Positions 51,370-62,081 of a DNA stretch of 64,000 bases are shown piece by piece. The notes beneath the pieces were generated by a model, which had not been told where the DNA came from, made no database searches, and saw only the letters and a list, made by a program, of their open reading frames with translations. Positions within the stretch are counted from its first letter, which is position 1. Every line of letters begins with the position of its first letter. Made by a program: the position numbers and the translations under genes. This DNA comes from Paenibacillus sp. YPG26 (GTDB lineage: Bacteria; Bacillota; Bacilli; Paenibacillales; Paenibacillaceae): contig NZ_CP084530.1 of assembly GCF_023704175.1 (NCBI RefSeq), forward strand, positions 1,634,001 through 1,698,000, in the 5' to 3' direction.

Positions 51370-51650
51370 TCCTAAGAATGGATAAGTACGAAGCAGCCAG
51401 CCAGTACAGAGAGCCGGAGGAAGCTGGGAACCGGTCTGGAGGGACTTTGGAAGATGGTCCGGGAGGAACTTCTTTCGAGCTGGCGGGCATGCCCCGCAGT
51501 AAGGGAGAGGCGCTGATCCAGCGTTAACGGAGCGTCTATTTAGACGGTAATGAGCCCGGGTGGTCAGTTTGTCCGGGGAAATTGGGTGGTAACACGTGAG
51601 ATCTCTCTCGTCCCATTAGGGGACGGGAGTTTTTTGTTTTTTTGCTGGTG
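51370..51650 (+). ncRNA. T-box riboswitch of metG
   Basis: The leader has the AGAGAG K-turn region (51408-51413), an apical-loop segment with GCTGGGAACCGG, and the T-box sequence AAATTGGGTGGTAACACG at 51579-51596. TGGT at 51587-51590 pairs with tRNA ends reading ACCA, which fits the A discriminator of tRNA-Met. An intrinsic terminator follows at 51604-51646. Uncharged tRNA should favour read-through. The specifier codon is not certain; ATG at 51454-51456 is one candidate. Confidence 0.85.
51604..51646 (+). terminator. T-box terminator hairpin
   Basis: CTC-CGTCCC pairs with GGGACG-GAG around an ATTAG loop, followed by TTTTTT. It competes with the antiterminator that contains the TGGT sequence. 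Confidence 0.85.
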
Positions 51651-51708
51651 AATGAGACTTAGAAATGGAATATTCCGTGTTGAGATTTACAATCCAGAAG
51701 GAGGATGA

Positions 51709-53742
<2,034 letters not shown>

Positions 53743-53764
53743 GAAATTTCGTATTAATTGCAAG

Positions 53765-53799
53765 GGCCTTCTTCTCTCGTGGAAGAAGGTCTTTTTTTT
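53765..53799 (+). terminator. Terminator after metG
   Basis: GGCCTTCTTC pairs with GAAGAAGGTC, followed by eight T. Confidence 0.9.
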
Positions 53800-53827
53800 A
53801 TTTTACCGGGCACAATGGAACTCGGGG

Positions 53828-53878
53828 TTGACATTCATTTTGCAGTGCCCCTATAATTCTCTTAGTAATTATTACGAA
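53828..53878 (+). promoter_or_regulatory. Sigma-A promoter and Zur box of znuACB
   Basis: TTGACA (53828-53833) and TATAAT (53852-53857) are both perfect, with 18-bp spacing. TTAGTAATTATTACGAA at 53862-53878 matches the Zur operator core GTAAT-N-ATTAC, centred at 53870. It lies over the transcription start, so Zur-Zn would block initiation. Confidence 0.9.
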
Positions 53879-53895
53879 TAGGGAAGGCGAATTCG

Positions 53896-54858
53896 ATGAA
53901 ACTAAACGCAGGGCGAACCTTAATGGGGCTATTATTTATAATTGTATTGGCAGGCTGCGGCCGTGGAGAGACTAATCAGCTTGTGGAAGGTAAAGTGAAT
54001 GTAGTTACAAGCTTTTATCCAATCTATGAATTTGCTTCTGCCATTGGAGGAGAGAATGCCAATGTCATTAATCTGCTGCCAACGGGGGTGGAACCCCATG
54101 AATGGACTCCTCGCAGCAACGACATCATTACGGCATCCAAAGCTCAGCTGTTCTTCTATAACGGAGCCGGATTGGAAGGGTGGGTACCGAACTTCCTGAA
54201 AGGGCTGAGTCAAGACTCTAAAGTAAAGACCGTTGAAGTCAGCAAAGGCATCGCCTTGATTGAAGCCGAGGAAGGCGCAGACGGGCATGATCATGGAGCG
54301 GAAGCAGATTCTAACAGCAATGAGCCCGAAGCGCATGAGACGGATCCTCATACTTGGATTAGTCCTAAGTCAGCGATGCAGATCGCGAAGAATATCAAGG
54401 ATAGTTATGTGCAGGCCGATCCGGCACACACAGCAGATTATGAGTCACGATACGAGAAGCTGGCGGATCAGCTGAAGCAGCTGGATGCGAAGTTCACAAG
54501 TGAGCTGTCGAAGACGAATAAAAAAGAAATTGTTGTGTCCCACCAGGCATTTGGCTATCTGTGCCGGGATTATGGTCTGACCCAGCATGCGATTATGGGG
54601 CTGTCACCGGATGCGGAGCCAAGGGCCCAGGATATTATTGAACTGACCAAAGTGGTGAAGCAGGAGAATATCAAATATATATTCTTCGAGGAGCTCGTCT
54701 CCGACAAGCTTGCTCGTACACTAGCAGGGGAGACGGGCGTTCAGACCCTGGTGCTCAATCCGGTGGAAGGGCTCACCAAGCAGGAAGAACAGAACAAAGA
54801 TAATTACTTCACTTTAATGGAGAAAAATTTGCAAAATTTAATTCTAGCTTTACAATAA
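53896..54858 (+). CDS. znuA: Zinc ABC transporter substrate-binding lipoprotein (ZnuA/AdcA)
   Basis: A 320-residue cluster-9 binding protein. The lipobox is VLAGC with Cys22. VVTSFYPIYEFASAIGG and LLPTGVEPHEW hold the first His ligand. A His/Asp-rich loop (GHDHGAEAD, EAHETDPHTW, around residues 132-153) is typical of zinc rather than manganese binders. IVVSHQAFGYLCRDYGL holds the next His. AGGGAAGGCG precedes ATG 53896. Zur-boxed operon with ATPase and permease. Confidence 0.94.
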   Translation: MKLNAGRTLMGLLFIIVLAGCGRGETNQLVEGKVNVVTSFYPIYEFASAIGGENANVINLLPTGVEPHEWTPRSNDIITASKAQLFFYNGAGLEGWVPNFLKGLSQDSKVKTVEVSKGIALIEAEEGADGHDHGAEADSNSNEPEAHETDPHTWISPKSAMQIAKNIKDSYVQADPAHTADYESRYEKLADQLKQLDAKFTSELSKTNKKEIVVSHQAFGYLCRDYGLTQHAIMGLSPDAEPRAQDIIELTKVVKQENIKYIFFEELVSDKLARTLAGETGVQTLVLNPVEGLTKQEEQNKDNYFTLMEKNLQNLILALQ

Positions 54859-54895
54859 AGATAGATAATCACACGGAAATGGAAGGCGGCCGGTT

Positions 54896-55654
54896 ATGAG
54901 TTCAGACAGCGGCAATACTGCACCTTATTGTCATCAGAATATTATTGAAATAGACCATGTATCCTTCTCATACCGGGATCAGAAAGTGATAACAGACCTA
55001 AGCTTTACGGCCAAGGAACGTGACTTCGTCGGGGTGCTGGGATCTAACGGCACGGGGAAGACGACTTTGCTCAAAATGATTGTTGGGCTGCTTGCTCCTT
55101 CTCAAGGCAGCATTAAGCTGTTCGGCGAACCGATTCAGAAATTTAAGGACTGGGAACGTATTGGATATGTTCCTCAGAAAAATGCATTTAATCCGCTCTT
55201 TCCCGCCACCGTGCGGGAAGTTGTGCTTTCAGGCTTATACAGCAACCGGAAGATCTTCCGCCGTATGAGCCGGGCGGACCACCAGAAGTGTGCGGATGCC
55301 ATGGAAGTCATGCGGATTACAGATATCGCACATAAAAGAATTGGCCAGCTCTCGGGAGGGCAGCAGCAGCGTGTATTCCTGGCCCGGGCCTTGATCAACC
55401 ACCCGGATCTGCTCATTCTGGATGAGCCGACAGTAGGCATTGATGTGCAGACCCAGGCTGATTTCTTCGAGCTGATCTTCCATATGCATGCTCATCACCA
55501 TATGACCTTCTTGATGGTATCTCATGATATCGAGATGATTGAAGGGTATCTGGGCAAGGAACCGCGTGACCGCAGCGGCGGCATCAAGTTCCATGTCAGA
55601 CATTCCCATGATACGGACTGTGAGATTCCGGATTTGCAGCATTCGCTTAACTAG
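54896..55654 (+). CDS. znuC: Zinc ABC transporter ATP-binding protein (ZnuC)
   Basis: A 252-residue ABC ATPase energising zinc uptake. Walker A is GSNGTGKTT, the signature is LSGGQQQRVFLARAL, Walker B is LLILDEPTVGID, the switch His is in MVSHD and the Q-loop is VPQKNAFNP. The C-terminus is His-rich (KFHVRHSHDTDC), as in zinc systems. ATG 54896 has GGAAGGCGG upstream. It lies between znuA and the permease. Confidence 0.95.
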   Translation: MSSDSGNTAPYCHQNIIEIDHVSFSYRDQKVITDLSFTAKERDFVGVLGSNGTGKTTLLKMIVGLLAPSQGSIKLFGEPIQKFKDWERIGYVPQKNAFNPLFPATVREVVLSGLYSNRKIFRRMSRADHQKCADAMEVMRITDIAHKRIGQLSGGQQQRVFLARALINHPDLLILDEPTVGIDVQTQADFFELIFHMHAHHHMTFLMVSHDIEMIEGYLGKEPRDRSGGIKFHVRHSHDTDCEIPDLQHSLN

Positions 55655-55676
55655 CTTCCATAAGGAGATATGTACA

Positions 55677-56480
55677 TTGGAGATTTTAACAGTTGATTTT
55701 TTCCAGAGAGCGCTCGCGGGGGGACTGCTTATCGGAATTACAGCACCGCTTATCGGGATATTCCTTGTGCTGCGCCGTCTGTCGATGATTGGGGATACCC
55801 TCGCTCATGTAACCATTGCGGGTGTGGCTCTCGGCTTTCTGATAAATGTGTACCCTATCGCGGTGGGACTTATCTTCGCCATTGTCGCCTCTTTTGCAAT
55901 TGAGAAGCTGCGCAAGGCGTATCGCGGTTATGCGGAGCTGTCCATTGCGATTATTATGTCCGGTGGTGTGGCTTTGGCCTCTCTATTCTTCACGCTGGGG
56001 ATGGGTTACAATACCGATGTGGTAAGTTATTTATTCGGGAGCATATATACGCTGGATACAACAGACCTCTATGTAGTTGGCGCGGTTACTGTTGTTGTCG
56101 TGCTGGGTATATCGCTATTCTTTAAGGAATTCTTCCTGCTGACGTTCGAGGAGGACGCTGCCGCGGTGAGCGGTCTGCCTGTAAAGTGGCTTAATCTGCT
56201 TATTACAGTAATGACAGCTCTTGTTATCAGTACAGCGATCAAGATTGTAGGGGCCCTGCTGGTGTCTGCTCTGATAACCATCCCTGCTGCATGCAGCCTG
56301 TTTATTGCCAGAAGCTTCAAGAGCTCGGTGATCTTCTCGGTAGTCATTGCCGAAATTGCTGTTGTTGTCGGCCTGATGGTCGCGGGAATCTGGAATCTGG
56401 CTCCTGGCGCCACGATTGTACTGCTTCTGATCGCTATGCTCATTCTTACTTTGCTCGCCAAAAGAGGATTCACTGCCTAA
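55677..56480 (+). CDS. znuB: Zinc ABC transporter permease (ZnuB)
   Basis: A 267-residue cluster-9 permease with eight or so helices: FFQRALAGGLLIGITAPLIGIFLVLRRLSMIGDTLAHVTIAGVALG is the family start, and IKIVGALLVSALITIPAACSLFIARSF carries the coupling region. TTG 55677 follows AAGGAGATAT; the frame is open upstream to 55539 but that part overlaps znuC. It is the last gene of the zinc operon; ccdA follows 26 nt later. Confidence 0.94.
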   Translation: MEILTVDFFQRALAGGLLIGITAPLIGIFLVLRRLSMIGDTLAHVTIAGVALGFLINVYPIAVGLIFAIVASFAIEKLRKAYRGYAELSIAIIMSGGVALASLFFTLGMGYNTDVVSYLFGSIYTLDTTDLYVVGAVTVVVVLGISLFFKEFFLLTFEEDAAAVSGLPVKWLNLLITVMTALVISTAIKIVGALLVSALITIPAACSLFIARSFKSSVIFSVVIAEIAVVVGLMVAGIWNLAPGATIVLLLIAMLILTLLAKRGFTA

Positions 56481-56506
56481 TTTGGACTGATTAACAGGAG
56501 GAACAT

Positions 56507-57220
56507 ATGCCGGATATTAATATTTGGGTTGCTTTTGCGGCCGGGATTGCGTCCTTCATTTCTCCCTGCTGTCTGCCTCTGTACCCCTCGTATCTATCCT
56601 ATATTACAGGGATGTCTGTACAGACCTTGCGCAACGAGCAGGATAGGCCAAACGTCCGCTTTCGGACGATGACCCACACACTCGCTTTCATACTAGGGTT
56701 CTCTGCGGTATTCTACACGCTTGGATTTGGGGCAGGAATGTTCGGGCAGCTATTTAATGAGTACAGGGACCTCATTCGTCAGCTGTCTGCCATCTTAATT
56801 ATGGTTATGGGTTTATTCTTATTGGGCATATTTCAACCGCAATTTCTGATGAAAGAACGTAAGCTGGAGTTCAAATGGAGGCCAGCCGGATACATAGGTT
56901 CATTCATACTTGGAATCGGATTCTCAGCCGGATGGTCTCCCTGTGTGGGACCGATCCTGATGTCCATCATTGCCTTGTCAGCAAGCGCTCCTGGTACATG
57001 GATAGGCCTGATCACTGCTTACTCGGTTGGCTTCGCGGTTCCCTTCTTCATACTGGCATTCTTCATCGGCTCAACAAAATGGATTCTTCGTTATTCTGGT
57101 CTGATGATGAAGATTGGCGGTGGTGTGATGGTGCTTATGGGAATCCTGCTATTTACTAACCGGATGACCTATATTACCATCTGGCTGCAGGGAATCACGC
57201 CGGAATGGTTGAAATTCTAG
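56507..57220 (+). CDS. ccdA: Cytochrome c biogenesis protein CcdA
   Basis: A 237-residue membrane thiol transporter with six helices. The redox cysteines lie in AGIASFISPCCLPLYPSYLSYITG (helix 1) and FSAGWSPCVGPILMSI (helix 4). It moves electrons from cytosolic thioredoxin to the outside for cytochrome c maturation and, in Bacillus, for spore-cortex synthesis. AGGAGGAAC precedes ATG 56507. Its TAG shares the CTAG at 57217-57220 with the stop of splB on the other strand. Confidence 0.95.
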   Translation: MPDINIWVAFAAGIASFISPCCLPLYPSYLSYITGMSVQTLRNEQDRPNVRFRTMTHTLAFILGFSAVFYTLGFGAGMFGQLFNEYRDLIRQLSAILIMVMGLFLLGIFQPQFLMKERKLEFKWRPAGYIGSFILGIGFSAGWSPCVGPILMSIIALSASAPGTWIGLITAYSVGFAVPFFILAFFIGSTKWILRYSGLMMKIGGGVMVLMGILLFTNRMTYITIWLQGITPEWLKF

Positions 57221-58290
57221 GTGAAGTAGTCAATCTTGGCATAGGGAAAATGCTCAAAAATTCGCTCTGTGATGAATTCGCGCAGGGCGATTTGCTGTTC
57301 ATCTGGATACACATATTTGTATTGGCCATAGCGGCCCCACTTTTTCTTGCGCTTTTCCATATCCATCTCAAGCTTGGTTTTTGGATATCTTTTCTCGATT
57401 GTTGCTTTTGCGGTCTTGGTGAACCGGTGCTGGATCATCTCAAAGGTCAGATCCTTGACCGGTTCCGCCGGCATAGCCTGGGCTAACTGCCGGAGCAGGT
57501 CGGCATAACCCTGTTCCCAGCCATCGTACCAAATGATCGGAGCGATAATGAAGCCCAGGGGATACCCGGCTTTGGCTATTTTGCCTGCAGCTTCAATACG
57601 TTCTTCAAAGCTGGATGTAGCGGGTTCGAATTGACGGATCACATAGTCAGAGTTGATGCTGAACCGGATCCGGGTATGACCGGCATGGTTCAAATCCAGG
57701 AAAGGTTCCACATGGTGAAATTTGGTCACGAACCTTAGACGTCCGTATTCTTCCCCGGCCATGAAGGTAATAAGCTCCGTCAGGGAACCGGTGATATGCT
57801 CCAGGCCTACGGGATCGGAGGTACACGCTGCTTCAAACCGGGTAATTTCCGGAATGCGTTCATCAATGTATTTTTTGGCGGCAGCTATGACATCCCCGGT
57901 ATTCACATAGACCCTGATGTAGGGCTTAGCCCCGAGGGTGGTCTGCAGATAACAATAATGACAGTGCCCCATACAGCCCGTCGATATCGGAATGGCATAT
58001 TCCGCTGACGGCTTGGATTGATCGAACTTCAATGTCTTGCGGACTCCAACAACCAGCGTGCGCTTGGCGTTCTTGTACTGCTGCAGCTCGGTGTCTCCGG
58101 GAAGCCCGGTTATCCGGTTGTGGGAGGTTGTCATTTTGTAAGGGATGCCCTTAGATTTGACCCAGTTCATAATTTGAATGCCTTTGGGATAATCGAGCGC
58201 ACCAGGCTCAAAATAGACAAAGTCAGGAACAAAAGGTTTGGTACGGGTCTTGGATTTCACAGGGGGTTCAGCAGTAATTATGGGAGTCAT
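57217..58290 (-). CDS. splB: Spore photoproduct lyase SplB
   Basis: A 357-residue radical-SAM repair enzyme that reverses spore photoproduct (a thymine dimer) during germination. FVPDFVYFEPGALDYPKG opens the protein and STGCMGHCHYCYLQTTLGAKPYIRVYVN holds CxxxCxxC. The catalytic Cys is in EAACTSDPVGLEHITG. The start is ATG 58290, with GGAGGTGGG about 7 nt upstream; the open frame to 58401 has no such site. It is expected to be made in the forespore. Confidence 0.96.
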   Translation of the reverse strand: MTPIITAEPPVKSKTRTKPFVPDFVYFEPGALDYPKGIQIMNWVKSKGIPYKMTTSHNRITGLPGDTELQQYKNAKRTLVVGVRKTLKFDQSKPSAEYAIPISTGCMGHCHYCYLQTTLGAKPYIRVYVNTGDVIAAAKKYIDERIPEITRFEAACTSDPVGLEHITGSLTELITFMAGEEYGRLRFVTKFHHVEPFLDLNHAGHTRIRFSINSDYVIRQFEPATSSFEERIEAAGKIAKAGYPLGFIIAPIIWYDGWEQGYADLLRQLAQAMPAEPVKDLTFEMIQHRFTKTAKATIEKRYPKTKLEMDMEKRKKKWGRYGQYKYVYPDEQQIALREFITERIFEHFPYAKIDYFT

Positions 58291-58484
58291 CGTACCCACC
58301 TCCAGCTCATTTCGGATATTGTGTATTGTGTGTAGAATGAGTTGATAAGAATCATGGCAATAATAGTACAATGCGCTGCGGCCGCCGCCAGGACTTGCCA
58401 AGTCCTCTCAGGAACATGTATCATTACAAGAGCAGGTTTTGTGGCACACAGGCCATTGTGGACATATAGAAATGAGGGAATAAC

Positions 58485-58910
58485 ATGCCAACGCCCAGCA
58501 TGGAGGATTATTTGGAGCGCATCTACAAGCTCATCGATGAGAAGGGATACGCCCGCGTTTCGGATATAGCCGAAGGCTTGGAGGTTCATCCTTCTTCCGT
58601 AACGAAGATGATCCAGAAGCTAGACAAGGACGATTATTTGATCTATGAGAAATACAGAGGACTTGTACTGACCAGCAAAGGCAAGAAGGTAGGCAAGCGC
58701 CTGGTCGACCGGCATGAGCTGCTGGAGGAGTTCCTTGAAATGATCGGAGTGCAGCAGGAGAACATCTACAAGGATGTTGAGGGAATTGAGCATCATTTAA
58801 GCTGGGATTCGATTACCCGGATTGAAACTTTAGTCGAGTTTTTACGTCAGGATAAGCAAAGAATACAGCAGCTTCACGCATTACATGGTGAAGTGATTAG
58901 CGATTCGTGA
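58485..58910 (+). CDS. mntR: Manganese transport regulator MntR
   Basis: A 141-residue DtxR-family repressor. [60 protein letters not shown] is nearly the Bacillus MntR N-terminus; metal ligands are Asp8, Glu11, His77-region in [13 protein letters not shown], and Glu-His-His in IEHHLS. It responds to Mn2+ and represses Mn uptake. In Bacillus mntR (yqhN) also lies next to yqhO-yqhS. Here a secreted protein gene is inserted between them. Confidence 0.95.
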   Translation: MPTPSMEDYLERIYKLIDEKGYARVSDIAEGLEVHPSSVTKMIQKLDKDDYLIYEKYRGLVLTSKGKKVGKRLVDRHELLEEFLEMIGVQQENIYKDVEGIEHHLSWDSITRIETLVEFLRQDKQRIQQLHALHGEVISDS

Positions 58911-58915
58911 ATGAG

Positions 58916-58953
58916 GCATCTGTCCTTATAGGCAGGTGCTTGTTCTTTTTTTT
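58916..58953 (+). terminator. Terminator after mntR
   Basis: GCATCTGTCC pairs with GGCAGGTGC (one bulge), followed by TTGTTCTTTTTTTT. Confidence 0.75.
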
Positions 58954-59043
58954 GGGGAAGCAGCGCTTATGCCCTATGTACTTAACATGGCTGCGAGTGT
59001 TGTTTTGCCTGCAAATCTATGATTGTGGGAGGATTAGTAGTGT

Positions 59044-60651
59044 ATGAAGTTACGTAGTTTGTTGATGCTGATGCTGTTGTCGGTGCTGAGTCTGTCGTCC
59101 TTGTCTCCATCTGCCCAGGCCAAAGCTTCGCAGATTACCATGCTGCTGGATGGGCAGCCGCTTCGTAGTGACGTGCCTCCATATTTGAAGTCGAACTTCA
59201 CGATGGTTCCCCTTAGGGTAATTAGCGAGGGATTAGGTGCAAGCGTGAATTGGAACCCTTCCACCAGCACGGCAACCATCTCCAAAGGCTTAGATACCCT
59301 GGTGCTTCAGTCAGGAAAAAGATCGGCGAAGGTGAATGGCGCAGCGGTATCTCTGGATGCCACAGTTCAGGTTGTAAGCGGGAGAACCATGGTTCCCCTG
59401 CGGTTTGTTGGAGAACATCTGGGTCTACTCGTGAATTGGAATCAGGCTAAGCAGCAGGTTGTGTTGACTACCAAGGATGCCGGGGGAGTGCCTACAGTAC
59501 CAGTTACACCGCCCGGAACAACCCCTGGGAATACAGACTCGGCACAGCTTCGCGGGGCATGGATATCCACGGTCTATAACCTGGACTGGCCAAGTACCAA
59601 ATCCTATGGCAGAGAGGATCAGCAGAAGGCCGAGTATACAGCTCTGCTGGATAAGCTTCAGGATACGGGGATTAATGCTGTATTCGTGCAAGTGCGTCCC
59701 GCAGCGGATGCAATCTATCCATCTAAGCTTGTGCCATGGTCCCAGTACTTAACAGGCACGCCGGGGAAGGATCCAGGCTACGATCCATTAGCCTTCTTGG
59801 TAGAGGAGACACACAGACGCGGAATGAAGTTCCATGCCTGGTTCAATCCGTTCCGGGCCAGCATCCTGACTGATGTCAGCAAGCTGCCTGCGAACAGCAC
59901 GGCTGTGCAGCATCCGGACAGGATTGTGAAGCAGGGCGGGAAGCTGTATATTAACCCCGGTATTCCGGAAGCCCGCCAGCAAATTATTGATTCCATTATG
60001 GAAGTTGTGCAGAATTACAATATTGATGGTGTGCATCTCGATGATTACTTCTATCCTTCGGCAGAAAGCACCAGTGATAAATTCGATGATGACAGCACTT
60101 ATAAGACCTATAATCCTGCTCAAATTAAGACCAAGGGTGATTGGCGCCGAGCGAATATTAACGGCTTTGTGAGAGACCTCGGGCAGAGCATTCATAAGGT
60201 CAAACCTGCCGTTAGCTTTGGGATTAGCCCGTTCGGAGTGTGGCGTAATAAGGCAACTGACTTAACGGGATCGGATACCAAAGCGGGAATAACCGCTTAT
60301 GACAGCATGTATGCTGATGTCCGTACATGGATTAGGAGCGAATGGATCGATTATGTAGCCCCGCAAGTCTATTGGAGCATGTCGTTCACGAATGCTCGCT
60401 ATGACAAGCTTGTGGATTGGTGGTCTCAGGAAGTCCGTGGAACAGATGTCCAGTTATATATCGGGCATGCTCCCTACAAGCTGGGAAGTCCAGAGGTAGG
60501 CTGGCAGACTGCCCAGGAGATCATTAACCAATTGAACTACAACAAGCAATCTGGTGAAGTGAAAGGAAGCATTTTTTACAGCGCGAAGGATCTCATCAAG
60601 AACCCGCTTGGCCTGCTTCCATTGTTGAAGTCTTATTTTCTAACTAATTGA
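59044..60651 (+). CDS. Secreted GHL10 (DUF187) glycosidase-like protein with copper-amine-oxidase-like N-terminal domain
   Basis: A 535-residue exported protein. The signal peptide (about 1-27) ends SAQA. Residues about 28-140 form the Cu_amine_oxidN1 domain, with twin MVPLRVISEGLGASVNWN and MVPLRFVGEHLGLLVNWN repeats, common in Paenibacillus wall proteins. After a Pro/Thr linker the GHL10 barrel begins at about 165: RGAWISTVYNLDWPS, VFVQVRPAADAIYPS, KFHAWFNPFRAS, DGVHLDDYFYPS and YVAPQVYWSMSF. It is probably a peptidoglycan or exopolysaccharide hydrolase. ATG 59044 is used; GGAGGATTAG lies upstream. Confidence 0.88.
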   Translation: MKLRSLLMLMLLSVLSLSSLSPSAQAKASQITMLLDGQPLRSDVPPYLKSNFTMVPLRVISEGLGASVNWNPSTSTATISKGLDTLVLQSGKRSAKVNGAAVSLDATVQVVSGRTMVPLRFVGEHLGLLVNWNQAKQQVVLTTKDAGGVPTVPVTPPGTTPGNTDSAQLRGAWISTVYNLDWPSTKSYGREDQQKAEYTALLDKLQDTGINAVFVQVRPAADAIYPSKLVPWSQYLTGTPGKDPGYDPLAFLVEETHRRGMKFHAWFNPFRASILTDVSKLPANSTAVQHPDRIVKQGGKLYINPGIPEARQQIIDSIMEVVQNYNIDGVHLDDYFYPSAESTSDKFDDDSTYKTYNPAQIKTKGDWRRANINGFVRDLGQSIHKVKPAVSFGISPFGVWRNKATDLTGSDTKAGITAYDSMYADVRTWIRSEWIDYVAPQVYWSMSFTNARYDKLVDWWSQEVRGTDVQLYIGHAPYKLGSPEVGWQTAQEIINQLNYNKQSGEVKGSIFYSAKDLIKNPLGLLPLLKSYFLTN

Positions 60652-60680
60652 TGGTAACGAACTCCGTCTAATGTCATAAA

Positions 60681-60762
60681 CACAGCCCTCATCAACATAC
60701 ATAAGCAGTAGACCGCCCCGTTCCAAGGGGATGGGCCACTCTTGTGCAGGATGGGGGCTGTG
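60681..60762 (+). promoter_or_regulatory. Inverted repeat covering the ribosome binding site of the patatin gene
   Basis: CACAGCCCTCATC (60681-60693) pairs with GATGGGGGCTGTG (60750-60762), 13 bp with one G-U. A CCCC/GGGG helix (60716-60731) lies inside. The distal arm contains the G-rich site just before ATG 60770, so the fold could hide it. Confidence 0.5.
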
Positions 60763-60769
60763 TGGTTGT

Positions 60770-61735
60770 ATGCGGATAAATGGAGTGTTTCAAGGCGGGG
60801 GTGTCAGAGGGATTTCTCTGGTGGGCGCGGTACGTGCGGCTGAAGTGCATGATTTCAAATTTAACAGATTGGCCGGAACGTCCTCGGGATCTATTATTGC
60901 TTCACTATTGGCAGCTGGATATGACGCAGAAGAAATGAAGGAACTCATTCTGGCAACCACGTTCACCAAGTTCTTGAAAAGATCGTTCATCTTCAACACG
61001 CCGCTAATTGGACCGGCAGCGCGGATTATGTTAAAGAAGGGCTTGTATGCAGGTGAAGCTCTGGAGGATTGGCTTAGAGAGGTGCTTCTCTATAAGAACA
61101 TTAGAACATTTAAGGATTTGGAGAAGGGGAAGCTAACGATTATCGCTTCCGATATTACAAGCGGCAAAATTCTCATACTCCCTGATGATTTGCATAAGCT
61201 CGGGATCAATCCTGATCAATTCGAGGTCGCCCATGCCGTCAGAATGAGCTGCAGCATTCCTTACTTCTTCGATCCCGTTCTGCTCCGGCTGCCGCCCAAA
61301 TTATCGCGAGGCAAGGCGTTCAAGGATCAATTTATTCATATCGTGGATGGAGGCCTGCTCAGCAATCTGCCGCTGTGGCTGTTCGATCAGGATGGATTGA
61401 AGACTGACGGTGAGAGGATTCCAACGGTAGGCTTTCAGATGGTGGGGAAAAACTCGAACCAGCCGCACCGGGTTGGAGGACCGTTCAGCATGCTTCAGGC
61501 GTTATTTGACACCATGTTATCCGCCCATGATGAGCGCTATATTGAGCAGGAGAACCGATACCGTACGGTCAAGGTGCCTATTCTCGGCATTGGCGTGACC
61601 CAATTTCACATTACCCATGAAGAAAGCCTGCTGCTTCACGAATCCGGCTTCCGGGCGGGAAGCAAGTTCTTCGGTGACTGGAGTACCCAGCATTACGAAG
61701 AGGAATTCGAGAAGTATTGTCAGCAGGCTTTCTGA
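60770..61735 (+). CDS. yqhO: Patatin-like phospholipase (YqhO)
   Basis: A 321-residue patatin-fold lipid acyl hydrolase. The oxyanion loop is FQGGGVRGISLVG, the nucleophile Ser is in AGTSSGSIIASL, and the Asp of the dyad is in HIVDGGLLSNLPLWL. ATG 60770 (MRINGVFQGGG) fits family starts; upstream codons to 60731 are Cys/Gly-rich and unlike the family. The G-rich ribosome binding site sits in an inverted repeat. It ends 12 bp from yqhP, which converges on it. Confidence 0.9.
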   Translation: MRINGVFQGGGVRGISLVGAVRAAEVHDFKFNRLAGTSSGSIIASLLAAGYDAEEMKELILATTFTKFLKRSFIFNTPLIGPAARIMLKKGLYAGEALEDWLREVLLYKNIRTFKDLEKGKLTIIASDITSGKILILPDDLHKLGINPDQFEVAHAVRMSCSIPYFFDPVLLRLPPKLSRGKAFKDQFIHIVDGGLLSNLPLWLFDQDGLKTDGERIPTVGFQMVGKNSNQPHRVGGPFSMLQALFDTMLSAHDERYIEQENRYRTVKVPILGIGVTQFHITHEESLLLHESGFRAGSKFFGDWSTQHYEEEFEKYCQQAF

Positions 61736-61747
61736 TTCTTCGATAGA

Positions 61748-62074
61748 CTAATGATATTTCGGCTGCTGCCCATCCTCATTCTTACCCTTATTCCCTTCGA
61801 TGACTTGAAAAGGGTAATGTTTGCGTTTGGGAGCAGCATCTGAACGGCGCTGAGGCGTCGTTTTTGTTATTTTTGCCATCGTTCTGGCAGAAGGCTTCAC
61901 TTTAGGTGACTTTGAACGGTACTTGGCCGGCGGGAATTTGTAGAGCAGGAACACAGCGGCAACGAGAACAACGGGAATGAGCCAATTTAGGAGCCCGCCT
62001 GTAAGCATACTGTTCACAACTCCGATTGCTGCGAGTCCAATAAGGACCCAGAATATGATGGCCTGTTTTCTCAT
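61748..62074 (-). CDS. yqhP: Small membrane protein (YqhP-like)
   Basis: A 108-residue protein with two membrane helices (AIIFWVLIGLAAIGVVNSML, LLNWLIPVVLVAAVFLLYKF) and a basic, disordered C-terminal tail rich in Lys, Ser, Thr and Pro. Position between yqhO and yqhQ and its architecture match Bacillus YqhP. It lies 7 nt after yqhQ in the same direction. Function unknown. Confidence 0.8.
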   Translation of the reverse strand: MRKQAIIFWVLIGLAAIGVVNSMLTGGLLNWLIPVVLVAAVFLLYKFPPAKYRSKSPKVKPSARTMAKITKTTPQRRSDAAPKRKHYPFQVIEGNKGKNEDGQQPKYH

Positions 62075-62081
62075 CGATTCA

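Noticed and set aside
55539..55676. Upstream extension of znuB
   Set aside because: It lies wholly within znuC in another frame; TTG 55677 has a strong AAGGAG and fits the family.
58291..58401. N-terminal extension of splB
   Set aside because: No similarity to SplB and no ribosome binding site; GGAGGTGGG stands right before ATG 58290.
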